A stretch of 64,000 nucleotides of DNA from Pseudomonadota bacterium. GTDB lineage: Bacteria; Pseudomonadota; Alphaproteobacteria; Caulobacterales; Caulobacteraceae. Made by a program: the position numbers and the translations under genes. Every line of letters begins with the position of its first letter. Position 1 is the first letter of the stretch. Below, piece by piece: positions 9,611-20,712 of this stretch. The notes beneath the pieces were generated by a model. That model saw only the letters and a list, made by a program, of their open reading frames with translations. It was not told the origin of the DNA and ran no database searches. Location: the NCBI GenBank assembly GCA_023386645.1, contig JAEWJI010000058.1, positions 1 to 64,000 on the forward strand, in the 5' to 3' direction.

Positions 9611-10677
9611 TCCCCGGCCCCTACGCCGCCGGCCTGCCCGCTCTCGACCAACGCGCCCGCGACATCTTCAAGAGGATCGTGGAGAGCTATCTCCAGACCG
9701 GGGAGCCGGTCGGATCGCGCACCCTGTCGATGACCGGCGTCGGCCTGTCGCCCGCCTCCATCCGCAACACCATGCAGGACCTGACGCTGGCGGGGCTGCT
9801 GGCCTCGCCGCACACCTCCGCCGGGCGAGTGCCGACCCATGCGGGCCTGCGCCTGTTCGTCGACGGCCTGCTGGAGATCGGCGACATCGGCGCCGAAGAG
9901 AAACGGGAGATCGAGGCGCGGCTCGCGGGGCGGGGACGCGGGTTCGACGAGGCGCTTAACGAGGCCTCCGCCCTGCTCTCGGGCCTGGCCGGCGGGGCGG
10001 GGATCGTCGCCAGCCCGGTGCGCGAGGCCGGGGTCAAGCACGTCGAGTTCGTGTCGCTGGGTCAGGACCAGGCCCTGGCGGTGCTGGTCGCCGACGACGG
10101 CACGGTCGAGAACCGGCTGATGCCGCTGAAGGCGGGGGTCACGCCCTCTACACTTCAGGAGGCGTCGAACTTCCTCAACGCGCGCCTGCGCGGCCGGCCG
10201 CTGCAGGAGGCCCGGACCGAGATGCGGGCCGAGCTCGACGCCGCCCGGCGCGAGCTCGACGCCACCGCCGCGCGCCTGGTCGAGGACGGTCTGGCCGCCT
10301 GGTCCGGCGGCGGCGAGCGCGAACGGGCCCTGATCGTGCGCGGTCGCGCCAACCTGCTTCAGGACGCCGGCGCGATCGAGGATCTGGAGCGGGTCCGCAC
10401 CCTGTTCGACGACCTGGAGCAGAAGGAACAGCTGATCGGCTTGCTGGACGGGGTGTCGGAGGCGCAAGGAGTGCGCATCTTCATCGGCGCCGAGACGCGA
10501 CTGTTCTCGCTTTCGGGTTCCGCCGTGATCGCGGCGCCCTATATGAGCGGGCGGCAGCGGGTGCTGGGCGCCATCGGCGTCATCGGGCCCGCGCGACTGA
10601 ACTACGCCCGTGTCATCCCGTTGGTGGACTACACCGCCCGGGTGCTGGGCCGCATGTTGGACGGACAAGAGACTTGA
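9607..10677 (+). CDS. hrcA: Heat-inducible transcription repressor HrcA
   Basis: HrcA represses class I heat-shock genes by binding the CIRCE operator. The 356-residue protein has the N-terminal winged helix ([24 protein letters not shown], then [12 protein letters not shown] and [14 protein letters not shown]), a GAF-like middle and the C-terminal [29 protein letters not shown] signature. It is followed directly by grpE, the common bacterial hrcA-grpE arrangement. I saw no CIRCE inverted repeat upstream of hrcA or of dnaK in this window, so its targets here (for example groESL) probably lie elsewhere. Confidence 0.96.
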   Translation: MIPGPYAAGLPALDQRARDIFKRIVESYLQTGEPVGSRTLSMTGVGLSPASIRNTMQDLTLAGLLASPHTSAGRVPTHAGLRLFVDGLLEIGDIGAEEKREIEARLAGRGRGFDEALNEASALLSGLAGGAGIVASPVREAGVKHVEFVSLGQDQALAVLVADDGTVENRLMPLKAGVTPSTLQEASNFLNARLRGRPLQEARTEMRAELDAARRELDATAARLVEDGLAAWSGGGERERALIVRGRANLLQDAGAIEDLERVRTLFDDLEQKEQLIGLLDGVSEAQGVRIFIGAETRLFSLSGSAVIAAPYMSGRQRVLGAIGVIGPARLNYARVIPLVDYTARVLGRMLDGQET

Positions 10678-11306
10678 GCGACACGAACACTCCCGACGCC
10701 GCAGACTTCGACGCCGAGACCGAGCTGAACGCCGAGGCCGGCCTGGACGCCCATCCGGCCGAGCACGCCGACGGCGACCTCGCGCCCCTGGACCAGGTGA
10801 TCGCCGAACGCGACGAATGGAAGGACCGGGCCCTGCGCGCCATCGCCGAGACCGAGAACGTCAAGCGCCGCGCCGAGGCCCAGGCGAACGACGCCCGCGC
10901 CTACGCCATCCAGCGGTTCGCCAAGGACCTGCTGACAGTGGCGGACACCCTCGAGCGCGGCCTCCAGGCGGCACCCAAGGACGCCGAAGGGCCCACTGCC
11001 GCCATGGTCACCGGCCTGGAGCTGACCCAGAAGTCACTGCTCTCGGCGTTCGAGACCAACGGCCTGACCCGGGTCGCTCCGGAGCCTGGCGAGGCGTTCG
11101 ATCCGCACCTGCACCAGGCGATGATGGAACAGCCGTCCGAGACCCTGCAGGCCGGCCAGGTGATCCAGACGCTCCAGCCCGGCTACGCCCTGTTCGGCCG
11201 CACCATCCGGGCCGCCATGGTGGTGGTCGCCGCCAAGGGCTCGGGCGCCCAGGCCAGCGCCGCCGGCGCCGCCGCCTACGCTCAGGCCCAGGACCGCGCG
11301 AACTAG
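10674..11306 (+). CDS. grpE: Nucleotide exchange factor GrpE
   Basis: GrpE releases ADP from DnaK. The 210 residues show an acidic N-terminus, a long helix ([32 protein letters not shown]), and the C-terminal beta domain signature [21 protein letters not shown]. The start is a TTG at 10674 overlapping the hrcA stop (TTGA), giving [12 protein letters not shown]. The Ala-rich tail is unremarkable. It ends 13 bp from the convergent hydrolase gene. Confidence 0.96.
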   Translation: MSDTNTPDAADFDAETELNAEAGLDAHPAEHADGDLAPLDQVIAERDEWKDRALRAIAETENVKRRAEAQANDARAYAIQRFAKDLLTVADTLERGLQAAPKDAEGPTAAMVTGLELTQKSLLSAFETNGLTRVAPEPGEAFDPHLHQAMMEQPSETLQAGQVIQTLQPGYALFGRTIRAAMVVVAAKGSGAQASAAGAAAYAQAQDRAN

Positions 11307-11319
11307 CTGAGGTTGATCC

Positions 11320-12207
11320 TCACTTCAGCCGCGCCTCGAACAGCGCCAACAGCTTTGCCCACCCGTCGGCGGCCAGTTCAGGCCGATAGCTGGCGCGGTA
11401 ATCCGCATGGAAGCCGTGCGGGGCGTCCGGATACAGCTCGATCCGGCTGCCCTCGGCGCGCGCGGAGGCGAGGGCCCCACGCATCCGCTCGACGCTCTCG
11501 TTCGGGATGCCCTGATCCGCGCCCCCATACAGGCCGAGCACCGGCGCCTTCAGGTCGCCGGCGAGGTCCACGGGCCAAGGCCGACCGGCGGCGACCTGTT
11601 CGGGCGTGGCGTTGGCCGCCGGCGCCAGCCGCCCGTACCAGGCGACACCGGCGTCGATCACCGCGAACCTGGCGCACGCCTGCCAGACCACCTTGCCGCC
11701 CCAGCAGAAGCCCGTGATCCCGACCTTGTCGCCCTGGGCCCACAGCTGCTGGCTGGCCCAGTCGAGGGTGGCGGAGACATCGCCCATGACCTGCTCGTAG
11801 CCGGCGGCCGCCACGATCTGCTGGATGCGCTGCATGTCGGACAGGGGCGCGGGGTCTTCCACCCGTACGAAGAAGGCCGGCGCGATGGCGGCATAGCCCT
11901 CGCGCGCCAGTCGGCGACAGACGTCGCGGATGTATTCATGCACGCCGAAGATTTCGGAGACCACGATCACGACCGGGAAGGGTCCGTCGCCCTCCGGCCG
12001 CGCCACGAAGGCCGGCAGGTCGAAGCCGTCCGGCGCCGGATAGTTCACATCCTCCTGGACCAGACCGTCGCCCGACGTCGTCACCGGCTGGGCCTCCTGG
12101 GCGAGGGCGGCGGAGGCGTATCCGGCGAAGAACAGGCCGCCTAGGAGCCGGCGGCTGGGCCGGAAATCAGCCTCGCTCGGGCCTTCGGGTCGGTTGAGCA
12201 CGGTCAT
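11320..12207 (-). CDS. Dienelactone hydrolase family protein, probable Tat export signal
   Basis: This is an alpha/beta hydrolase of 295 residues. The family triad is visible: Cys168 in GFCWGGK, Asp231 in YGGADQG and His264 in DAPHGFH, with the partner Glu86 in VVSEIFG. The N-terminus has twin arginines followed by a hydrophobic stretch (PSRRLLGGLFFAGYASAALA, cleavage likely at ALA-QEA), which suggests Tat export. The start at 12207 has a good AGGAGG site 7 nt upstream. The substrate is unknown; carboxymethylenebutenolidase activity is only the family prototype. Confidence 0.88.
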   Translation of the reverse strand: MTVLNRPEGPSEADFRPSRRLLGGLFFAGYASAALAQEAQPVTTSGDGLVQEDVNYPAPDGFDLPAFVARPEGDGPFPVVIVVSEIFGVHEYIRDVCRRLAREGYAAIAPAFFVRVEDPAPLSDMQRIQQIVAAAGYEQVMGDVSATLDWASQQLWAQGDKVGITGFCWGGKVVWQACARFAVIDAGVAWYGRLAPAANATPEQVAAGRPWPVDLAGDLKAPVLGLYGGADQGIPNESVERMRGALASARAEGSRIELYPDAPHGFHADYRASYRPELAADGWAKLLALFEARLK

Positions 12208-12282
12208 CACGAGGCCTCCTGGCGCTTGGGTCGGCAACAGTGACGCTTGCTCGGCCGGCCGTCCCCCCACAATGCCGTGAAG

Positions 12283-12639
12283 TCAGCGCAGGTAGTAGTA
12301 GTCCGCCACCACGCAGACGTTGACCGCCGGGCGCACCAGGTTCTGACCATTGGCGAACTCGGCCTTCAAATCATACAGGCAGGCGCCCGAGCCGTCGTCG
12401 ATGTTCAGGACCCAGCTGCGGCCGGGGTCCATCGCCGGCGCGCCGAGGGGATACTGCACCCAGCTGTGGGTGCGGGCGTCGGCCGCATAGAAACGCGTGA
12501 TGGTCCAGCCCGTCTGGTTGTGGACCCTCACCCGCCGATTGTGCCCGTCTCGCGACTGACCGCTGGCGGCGGCGATGACGGGCGAGACCCCCATGACCAG
12601 GCCCAGGGCGCAAGCGGCGAAAAGGGCGGCCGTCCTCAT
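12283..12639 (-). CDS. Small hypothetical exported protein
   Basis: This is a 118-residue protein. It has a clear signal peptide (MRTAALFAACALGLVMGVSPVIAAA) and a compact mature domain of about 90 residues. The pattern VRVHNQTGWTITRFYAADA, then WVLNIDDGSGACLYDLKAEFANGQ and VNVCVVADYYYLR, looks like a beta-sandwich with one disulfide. Similar small proteins occur in other Alphaproteobacteria, but I know no function for them. It lies alone between the hydrolase gene and the dnaK promoter, transcribed away from dnaK. Confidence 0.8.
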   Translation of the reverse strand: MRTAALFAACALGLVMGVSPVIAAASGQSRDGHNRRVRVHNQTGWTITRFYAADARTHSWVQYPLGAPAMDPGRSWVLNIDDGSGACLYDLKAEFANGQNLVRPAVNVCVVADYYYLR

Positions 12640-12752
12640 GGGGTGTCCCGATCCAGGCGCCCTGGCGCGCCTCGGCTTCAGGTGAAGCATGCCCCTTGCG
12701 CGGGCGCATCTGACGGCGACTGACGGACCGCGCCAAACCGTTCCCGGCCAAG

Positions 12753-12783
12753 CCCTTGCAGCGCGGGGGCGGGTTCCCATATC
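12753..12783 (+). promoter_or_regulatory. Heat-shock (sigma-32 type) promoter of dnaK
   Basis: CCCTTGCA (-35, 12753-12760) and TCCCATAT (-10, 12775-12782) match the sigma-32 pattern CTTGa...CCCCATnT, with about 15 nt between CTTGC and the -10 element. They lie about 140 bp upstream of the dnaK ATG. The match is to the known consensus; activity is inferred. Confidence 0.72.
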
Positions 12784-12919
12784 CGCTGCAACCGGCGAAA
12801 GACCCCGCGTAATTTGGGGCTTTGGCCGCCATTTTGCGCAACCAGGGGGTGGTCACGCGCGGCGCTCAGAGCAACGAGGCCGCCGCATCACCCGCCAGAA
12901 CGGAGACTGAAGAACGCCC

Positions 12920-14830
<1,911 letters not shown>

Positions 14831-14854
14831 GGCCACACCTGCGGCTGAAAGCAC

Positions 14855-14890
14855 CGGCCCCCGCTTGCCACCGCAGGCGGGGGCCGTTTC
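14855..14890 (+). terminator. Intrinsic terminator between dnaK and dnaJ
   Basis: A 14-bp stem (14855-14868 with 14873-14886; core CGGCCCCCGC/GCGGGGGCCG, one G-T) with a CACC loop is followed by TTT. It starts 25 bp after the dnaK stop. It would stop most transcripts before dnaJ unless readthrough occurs. Confidence 0.8.
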
Positions 14891-15003
14891 ATGGAGTTGC
14901 ATCATTTCGCCGGGCGCCCATGTCAGTCCGGCAGGTTGTCGAGGACATGCGCGAACATAGAGGCGCAGCCCGGCGATGGGGGTTTTGAGAGGACGAACGC
15001 CTG

Positions 15004-16194
15004 ATGGCGCGCGACTATTATGAGGTTCTGGGCGTCGAACGGACCATCGACGCCGCCGGCCTGAAATCGGCCTACCGCAAGCTGGCCATGCAGCACCACC
15101 CGGACCGCAACGGCGGCTCGGAAGAGTCGATGGCGCGGTTCAAGGAAATCTCCGAAGCCTATGGCGTGCTGTCGGACGACCAGAAACGGGCCGCCTACGA
15201 CCGTTTCGGCCACGCGGGCGTGAACGGGGGCGCGGGCGGAGGGCCCTTCGGCGCCGGCGCCGGCTTCCACGACGTCAACGACATCTTCTCCCAGGTCTTC
15301 GGCGAGGCGTTCGGCGACGTGTTCGGCGGGCGCGCCGGACGAACCTCCGGCGGGCCCCGGCGCGGCTCGGACCTGCGCTACGACCTCGAGATCACCCTGG
15401 AGCAGGCCTACAAGGGCGCCGACGTCGAGATCGCGGTCCCCTCGACCATGACCTGCGATGTTTGCGACGGGTCCGGCGCCAAGGCTGGGTCCGAGCCGAC
15501 CACCTGCTCCACCTGCCAGGGCGCCGGGCGGGTTCGTCAAGCGAACGGCTTCTTCCAGGTCGAGCGCACCTGCCCTCGCTGCGGCGGGGCCGGCCAGATG
15601 ATCGCCGACCCCTGCACGGCCTGTCACGGCCATGGCCAGGTCCGCAAGACCCGCAAGCTCAGCCTCAAGGTCCCCGCCGGCGTCGACGACGGCTCCCGCA
15701 TCCGCCTGACGGGAGAGGGGGACGCGGGCGCGCGCGGCGGCCCGCGCGGCGACCTCTATGTCTTCCTGTCGGTCACGCCGCATGAACTGTTCGAGCGGGA
15801 CAACCTCGACCTTCTCGTCACTGTCCCGGTTCCGATGACCGTCGCGGCCCTGGGCGGCGAGATCCAGGCGCCCTGTCTTGTCTCCGAGGCCTGCGACGGC
15901 CAGTGCAAGGCCCCCGTCCAGGTCCCGCCCGGCAGCCAGACCGGCAAGACCGTCCGTATCCGGGGCAAGGGCATGCCGCACCTGAACGGACGCCAGCGCG
16001 GCGACCTGGTGGTCGAACTCTTCGTCGAGACCCCGACCGACCTGACCGCGCGCCAGAAGGAGCTGCTGGAGGAACTGGCGGCGAGCCTGGGCGACACCCA
16101 GACCCCGCGCAACACCTCCTTCGCCGGCAAGGCCAAGCGCTTCTGGGCCGACATCCTGGGCACGGACGCCGACGCCAAGGAGACGATGCAGTGA
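15004..16194 (+). CDS. dnaJ: Molecular chaperone DnaJ (Hsp40)
   Basis: DnaJ is the co-chaperone that stimulates DnaK ATPase and delivers substrates. The 396 residues show the J domain with HPD at residues 32-34 and a Gly/Phe-rich linker. Four zinc repeats follow ([32 protein letters not shown]), then the C-terminal substrate domains. One odd feature is a loop with two extra cysteines ([11 protein letters not shown]) in C-terminal domain II. The start follows AGAGGA. The 113 bp between the dnaK terminator and dnaJ may hold a separate promoter, but I cannot define it. Confidence 0.97.
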   Translation: MARDYYEVLGVERTIDAAGLKSAYRKLAMQHHPDRNGGSEESMARFKEISEAYGVLSDDQKRAAYDRFGHAGVNGGAGGGPFGAGAGFHDVNDIFSQVFGEAFGDVFGGRAGRTSGGPRRGSDLRYDLEITLEQAYKGADVEIAVPSTMTCDVCDGSGAKAGSEPTTCSTCQGAGRVRQANGFFQVERTCPRCGGAGQMIADPCTACHGHGQVRKTRKLSLKVPAGVDDGSRIRLTGEGDAGARGGPRGDLYVFLSVTPHELFERDNLDLLVTVPVPMTVAALGGEIQAPCLVSEACDGQCKAPVQVPPGSQTGKTVRIRGKGMPHLNGRQRGDLVVELFVETPTDLTARQKELLEELAASLGDTQTPRNTSFAGKAKRFWADILGTDADAKETMQ

Positions 16195-16219
16195 TCGCAC
16201 GCGGGACCGGAGCCGGGGC

Positions 16220-16969
16220 TTGAGCGCCCTCTTCCATGTCGGCATCTCGGGCGCCCGGGGCCGGATGGGCCGAGCCGTCAGCCAGGTGCTGGACGCCCGC
16301 GAGGACGTCGTGGTCTCCGCCCGCTTCGATCGCGGCGAAGAGCCGGACCTGTCGCTGTGCGACGTGATCATCGACTTCTCGACGGCCGACGCCTCCGCCG
16401 AACTGGCCCAGGCCTGCGCCGCGCGGGGCGGCCCCGCCCTGGTCATCGGCTCGACCGGCTACACCCCCGAGCAGGAACGGGCGATCGAGGCGGCGGCCGA
16501 GAAGGTCGCCATCGTGCGAAGCGGCAACTTCTCGCTCGGCGTCAACATATTGATAGGGCTGGTCGAGCACGCCGCCATGCGGCTGGACGCCGCCGACTGG
16601 GACATCGAGATCGCCGAGGCCCACCACCGGCGCAAGATCGACGCCCCCTCGGGCACCGCCCTGATGCTGGCCGAGGCCGCGGCCGACGGTCGGGGCGCGG
16701 ACCTGTCCGACCTGCGCAGCCCGCCCTATGACGGCGTCACCGGCGAGCGCCAGCCCGGACGGATCGGCTTCTCATGCATCCGGGCCGGGGGGATCGTGGG
16801 CGAGCACACGGTCGTCTTCGCCTCGGAGGACGAGGTCCTGACCCTCAGTCATTCGGCCATCGACCGCAGCCTGTTCGCTAAGGGCGCCGTGGCCGCCGCC
16901 GCCTGGGTCCGCTCCCGTCCGGCCGGTCTCTATGACATGCAGGACGTCCTGGGTTTCAGGCAGGCTTGA
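16220..16969 (+). CDS. dapB: 4-hydroxy-tetrahydrodipicolinate reductase
   Basis: DapB performs the NAD(P)H-dependent reduction step toward diaminopimelate and lysine. The 249 residues show the nucleotide-binding GISGARGRMGRA (residues 8-19), IDFSTADA, and the catalytic block EAHHRRKIDAPSGTA with the His pair at 135-136 and Lys139. The start is a TTG at 16220, which gives MSALFHVGISG directly before the Rossmann motif. It follows dnaJ by 25 bp and is probably co-transcribed with it. Confidence 0.96.
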   Translation: MSALFHVGISGARGRMGRAVSQVLDAREDVVVSARFDRGEEPDLSLCDVIIDFSTADASAELAQACAARGGPALVIGSTGYTPEQERAIEAAAEKVAIVRSGNFSLGVNILIGLVEHAAMRLDAADWDIEIAEAHHRRKIDAPSGTALMLAEAAADGRGADLSDLRSPPYDGVTGERQPGRIGFSCIRAGGIVGEHTVVFASEDEVLTLSHSAIDRSLFAKGAVAAAAWVRSRPAGLYDMQDVLGFRQA

Positions 16970-16984
16970 TAGGCCGCGTCGGTT

Positions 16985-17013
16985 AGAGAAGCGAAGCCTT
17001 CTGATCGCGGCCG
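16985..17013. repeat. Gene-end hairpin, AGAAG...CTTCT type (copy 1)
   Basis: AGAAGC-GAA-GCCTTCT (16987-17002) forms a small imperfect hairpin followed by GATCGCGGCC. A near-identical segment occurs at 26765-26791 (GAGAAG..GCAGCCTTCTGACCGCG). It sits between the convergent dapB and the membrane-protein gene, where it may act as a bidirectional terminator. Confidence 0.45.
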
Positions 17014-17017
17014 AGAC

Positions 17018-17389
17018 CTAGTGCGCGTGGCGGTGGTGGCGCCGCCGGAAGGCCGATCCGGTGACCAGCGTCTTGATGAAGAAGAACACCGCGATCACGA
17101 TCGCATAGCCCAGGAACAGGGTGAAGGCGCCCATCCAGAAGCCGACAGTCAGCAGCTCCGGCAGGACAAACTCCGCGCCATCCAGAACCGGCCGCAGGAC
17201 GCCTACCAGGATGTGCACGACAGTCGCGCCCGCCGCCGTCGCCCACAGGCTGCGCCACACGGGCATCAGCAGGGCCGCGATGATGGCGATCAGCAGACCC
17301 ACGACCTGGTTCACCCCGTCGAAACCGCCCTGGGCCAAGGCGAAGACGCCCGCCAGCAGACCGCCCAGCTGGGCGAAGATCTCTTCCAT
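17018..17389 (-). CDS. Small hypothetical membrane protein
   Basis: This is a 123-residue protein with three likely membrane segments: VNQVVGLLIAIIAALLMPVW, an Ala/Val-rich central segment, and VGFWMGAFTLFLGYAIVIAVFFF. It ends in a basic, His-rich tail (RRRHHRHAH). A GAGGAAG ribosome-binding site supports translation near 17389; GTG and TTG codons lie 3 and 6 nt upstream. It is 80 bp downstream of dut on the same strand. No family is recognised. Confidence 0.75.
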   Translation of the reverse strand: MEEIFAQLGGLLAGVFALAQGGFDGVNQVVGLLIAIIAALLMPVWRSLWATAAGATVVHILVGVLRPVLDGAEFVLPELLTVGFWMGAFTLFLGYAIVIAVFFFIKTLVTGSAFRRRHHRHAH

Positions 17390-17469
17390 CACCAACGCTT
17401 CCTCTGATAGGCCAGGCTTGGCCGTTCGCCACGGTTAACGCAGGTTTATCGAACAGGGTTGCGTCAAGC

Positions 17470-17919
17470 CTATCGGCCGGTGGACCCGAAGCCGCCGCTT
17501 CCCCGCTCTGTCTCATCGAGAGCCTCGACCTCCACCACCTGGACGCGCTCATGCCGGGCGATGACCATCTGGGCGATGCGCTCACCCCGTCGGACGGTGA
17601 AGGGCTCCTGACCCAGGTTGACGAGGATCACCCCAACTTCGCCCCGGTAGTCGCTGTCGACCGTGCCCGGCGAGTTCAGGCAGGTGATCCCGTGCTTCAA
17701 CGCCAGACCTGAGCGCGGTCGCACCTGAGCCTCGAAGCCCGGTTCGAGCGCGATCCGCAGACCTGTCCGGACCAGCGCTCGCTGGCCCGGCTCCAGAACG
17801 ACCGGTTTGTCCCCGGGAACGGCGGCCCGAAGGTCCATGCCCGCCGACCCGGCGGTCTCATAGGCAGGAGGGGGCAGATCCGCCGCGTGCGACAGGCGCT
17901 GGATTCGTAGGTGGGTCAC
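17470..17919 (-). CDS. dut: Deoxyuridine 5'-triphosphate nucleotidohydrolase (dUTPase)
   Basis: dUTPase converts dUTP to dUMP, keeping uracil out of DNA and feeding thymidylate synthesis. The 149-residue trimeric-type enzyme shows its motifs in order: [48 protein letters not shown] and the C-terminal [10 protein letters not shown] that closes over the substrate. It is transcribed away from the lipoprotein gene at 18046, with a 126-bp shared upstream region. Confidence 0.97.
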   Translation of the reverse strand: MTHLRIQRLSHAADLPPPAYETAGSAGMDLRAAVPGDKPVVLEPGQRALVRTGLRIALEPGFEAQVRPRSGLALKHGITCLNSPGTVDSDYRGEVGVILVNLGQEPFTVRRGERIAQMVIARHERVQVVEVEALDETERGSGGFGSTGR

Positions 17920-18045
17920 GTCTCGGCTCCCGGACTGCTCCTGGTGTTAGCCCGCTCATTGGCCTGACGCTATGGTCGGGACCAGAACATTGCAGGAACA
18001 TCGTTCTCGTGCTTAAGCTTGGCGCGGGTTGTTCAGGAGGATGAA

Positions 18046-18552
18046 ATGAAGCGCTATCTTTGGGTGGTTCTGGGGGCGGTCGCCGCCATGGCCGGTTGCG
18101 ACAGCGGGACGTCGGCGGTGGAGACGCGCGACCGAAGCGAGGACGCCCCGGCCGCCGTGGATGCGCGCGCAGACGCCGCGGCCAGCGAGGCCGAACCGGC
18201 CGCCGCACCCGGCCCTGTGACGGCGAACCGGCGAGAGACGGTGGACGAGAAGGTCCAGCGACAGTTCGCCCGCAACGGCGCGGCCTTCGCGGCCCGCACG
18301 CCGGAGGAGTTCGTCGCGAAGATGCGGGCCTTCGTCGCCAACCCTCCAGCGGGCACCGAAACGGTGAAGCGGCCGAACGGCGACACCCTGTTCTACCAGG
18401 CTTCGACCAACACTTTCGCGGTCGCGGACCGCTCGGGCACGCCGCGCACCATGTTCAAGCCGGACGAGGGCGCAGCCTATTGGGCGGAGCAGAAGGAGCG
18501 GGCCCCGACCTTCGGCCAGCGGCGAAACCGGTCCGTCTCTGACGAAGGCTAG
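18046..18552 (+). CDS. Hypothetical lipoprotein
   Basis: This is a 168-residue protein. MKRYLWVVLGAVAAMAGC is a lipoprotein signal with the acylated Cys at 18. An Ala/Glu/Asp-rich spacer of about 45 residues leads to a small folded domain (VDEKVQRQFARNGAAFAARTPEEFVAKMRAFV, then PNGDTLFYQASTNTFAVADRSGTPRTMF). That last part resembles short domains that read phage-encoded or RHS-type 'D.L.Y...TN.FAV....G...T.F.P' sequences; the match is from memory and weak. AGGAGG 5 nt upstream fixes the start. It converges on and overlaps the XRE gene by 4 nt. Confidence 0.78.
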   Translation: MKRYLWVVLGAVAAMAGCDSGTSAVETRDRSEDAPAAVDARADAAASEAEPAAAPGPVTANRRETVDEKVQRQFARNGAAFAARTPEEFVAKMRAFVANPPAGTETVKRPNGDTLFYQASTNTFAVADRSGTPRTMFKPDEGAAYWAEQKERAPTFGQRRNRSVSDEG

Positions 18553-18962
18553 GCCTCGACGCGAGGGCTGCTCAGTTCGCGCACGACCTCGAGCACCACC
18601 TTCTGCTGGCGCACCGGCAGGGCCGGAGCCAGCCGGGCGATCTCGATCGAATAACGGGTCGACGGGAAGTCGTGCTCGAAGGCGGGGGCGTCGGCTTCGG
18701 CCATGCCCAGCGTGCGAGCGCCGCCCAGGCCTTCGAAGAAATAGCCGATCTCGACCTTGAAGAAGTTGGCGATCTCGAAGAGCTTGGAGGCCGAGATGCG
18801 GTTGGCACCCTTCTCGTACTTCTGGATCTGCTGGAAGGTCAGGCCCAAGGCGCGGCCGAGGTCGCTCTGGTTGTAACCCAGGCTGATCCTCTTTTCGCAG
18901 ACCCTGCGGCCCACGTGCCGGTCCACAGGATGGGGCCCATCGTCGTTGCTGCCTCTCGCCAT
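18549..18962 (-). CDS. XRE-family helix-turn-helix transcriptional regulator
   Basis: This 137-residue regulator has an N-terminal HTH (residues ~18-72: RRVCEKRISLGYNQSDLGRALGLTFQQIQKYEKGANRISASKL) and a short C-terminal region with no recognised ligand domain. Close relatives occur next to lnt/metK in Caulobacterales, so it is probably a vertical core gene; its targets are unknown to me. It is the last gene of the miaB-phoH-ybeY-lnt direction, separated from lnt by 148 bp that can hold its own promoter. Confidence 0.9.
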   Translation of the reverse strand: MARGSNDDGPHPVDRHVGRRVCEKRISLGYNQSDLGRALGLTFQQIQKYEKGANRISASKLFEIANFFKVEIGYFFEGLGGARTLGMAEADAPAFEHDFPSTRYSIEIARLAPALPVRQQKVVLEVVRELSSPRVEA

Positions 18963-19110
18963 CGTCGCCGGTTCTCGCTCGTCGTAGGGGTTTCGCCATG
19001 CGCGCCGGATGGCCCGATGTCACCCGGAAATGAAGGTTAACGGGACCTATCTTATCGCGGTTCAGTCTTCGGCGTGGATTGCCGGCCACGCCCTCCGCGC
19101 CGGAGCGAGG

Positions 19111-20712
19111 TCACCTTGGATCCTCACTACCGTCTGAATCAACTCCGACCGATTGTCGCCGCCCGATCAAGGAGGGACCAAGGCCCAAAACGACCATGAG
19201 GCCGAACAGGACATCGCCCCACCTGCCGTAGAGGGTGGCCGGCGCCGGCCCAGGCAGCGCCGCGTCGATCACGCCGCTCTCGCCGGCGTCCAGCCGTTGT
19301 CCGTCCACGATCCTCCCCCATGGATCGATGAGGGCGGAAACCCCCGTAGGGGTCGCCCGCACCACCGGCAGGCCGGTCTCGATGGCCCGGTAGCTGGCCA
19401 GGTTCAGGTGCTGCAGCGGGCCGGAGGTCGCGCCGAACCAGGCGTCGTTGGATACATTGACGATCCAGCCCGGGCGCGCGGCGCCGCCAGGGGTGAACCC
19501 CGGAAACAGGCTTTCATAGCAGATCAGCGGCTGCACCGGCGGCGCGCCCGGCACAACGATCGGCGCCGGGCGGGGCCCGGAGCTAAAGTCCGCCGGAACA
19601 TGCACCAGGCTGCGCAGCCCCACGCCAGTCATAAGCGGACCTAGCGGCAGGTACTCTCCAAACGGCACCAGTCGGTGCTTGTCGTAGACAGCGGCGATCC
19701 TCAGTCCCGGTCCGCCTTCGTCGTGCAGGGCGAACAGGCTGTTGAAATAGCGAGCGCCGCCCGGTGCTTCAGGCGCCGCTTCGCCCCGGCTGAGCCCGAT
19801 CAGCAGGGTCTGGCCCGGCTGGACCGCGCGCGCGATAGCCGCCGCCACCGGAGAGCCGTCAGCGAACACCTCGCCGGCGCTGGCCGGGAGCGCCCCTTCC
19901 GGCCAGATGATCACGTCCGGCGTCCGCGCGCCGGGCCGGGCCGTCAGGTTCACATAGCGGTCGACGATCCCCTGAAATGCGTCCGGAGACCATTTGGATT
20001 CCTGCGGCACATCGGCCTGGACAATGCGGACGATGGTGTCGGTCTCGCCCGGCTGGGCCTGCGACAGCCGCACCGCTCCCCCGATCACCAGGACGAGAAT
20101 GGTCGTGACACCGGCGGCCGCGACGCCCCCACGGGCCTTCACGGATCCGGGTCCGATCAGGACGCCGAGGGCCGAAACCGCCGCCACGGTGACGAAGCTC
20201 AGGCCATAGACGCCGGCCATCGAGGCGAACTGCGACGCGGCCGAACCCGCGCGCCAGCTGGCGCCCGCCGGATTCCACGGAAACCCGGTCAGGATGTGCC
20301 CCCGCAGCCATTCGAACAGGCAGAAAACGGCGGCGAAGGTCAGGAAGCGCAGGACGCCCCAGGGTCTCAACAACCGATAGGCCAAGGCCGTCGCCCCCCA
20401 GAACAGCCCTAACCCCGCCGGCAACAGGCTGGCGGCGAAGGGCGCCATCCAGGCCTGGGCCGGATTGACCAGAAAGGCCTCCGCCACCCACCAGCACCCG
20501 ACCCCGAAATAGCCGAACCCCGCCAGCCATCCGACCCACAAGGCGCCGCCGGGCCGCCCTGATCGCTCGGCCAGCCACATCAGCAGGGGATAGCCGACCA
20601 GCCCCGGCAGCAGGCCGAAGGGCGGGTGAGCGAAAGCGGTCAGGAGTCCGGCGGCGAGCGCCAGCCCGATCCGGATCCAACGCCCGTTCGCCCTGTCCAT
20701 GAAGCGGATCAT
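19111..20712 (-). CDS. lnt: Apolipoprotein N-acyltransferase
   Basis: Lnt adds the third acyl chain to lipoproteins at the periplasmic face of the inner membrane. The 533 residues have at least six N-terminal membrane segments and a nitrilase-like periplasmic domain. The catalytic triad is visible: Glu in WPEGALP, Lys in DKHRLVPFGEYLP and Cys in CYESLFPG. A last membrane helix (VLFGLMVVLGLG) closes it. The start overlaps the ybeY stop (ATGA at 20709). Several lipoproteins in this window are likely clients. Confidence 0.96.
   Translation of the reverse strand: MIRFMDRANGRWIRIGLALAAGLLTAFAHPPFGLLPGLVGYPLLMWLAERSGRPGGALWVGWLAGFGYFGVGCWWVAEAFLVNPAQAWMAPFAASLLPAGLGLFWGATALAYRLLRPWGVLRFLTFAAVFCLFEWLRGHILTGFPWNPAGASWRAGSAASQFASMAGVYGLSFVTVAAVSALGVLIGPGSVKARGGVAAAGVTTILVLVIGGAVRLSQAQPGETDTIVRIVQADVPQESKWSPDAFQGIVDRYVNLTARPGARTPDVIIWPEGALPASAGEVFADGSPVAAAIARAVQPGQTLLIGLSRGEAAPEAPGGARYFNSLFALHDEGGPGLRIAAVYDKHRLVPFGEYLPLGPLMTGVGLRSLVHVPADFSSGPRPAPIVVPGAPPVQPLICYESLFPGFTPGGAARPGWIVNVSNDAWFGATSGPLQHLNLASYRAIETGLPVVRATPTGVSALIDPWGRIVDGQRLDAGESGVIDAALPGPAPATLYGRWGDVLFGLMVVLGLGPSLIGRRQSVGVDSDGSEDPR

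Noticed and set aside
9500..12919. CIRCE operator (TTAGCACTC-N9-GAGTGCTAA) near hrcA, grpE or dnaK
   Set aside because: Looked for and not found; no inverted repeat of that type is present.
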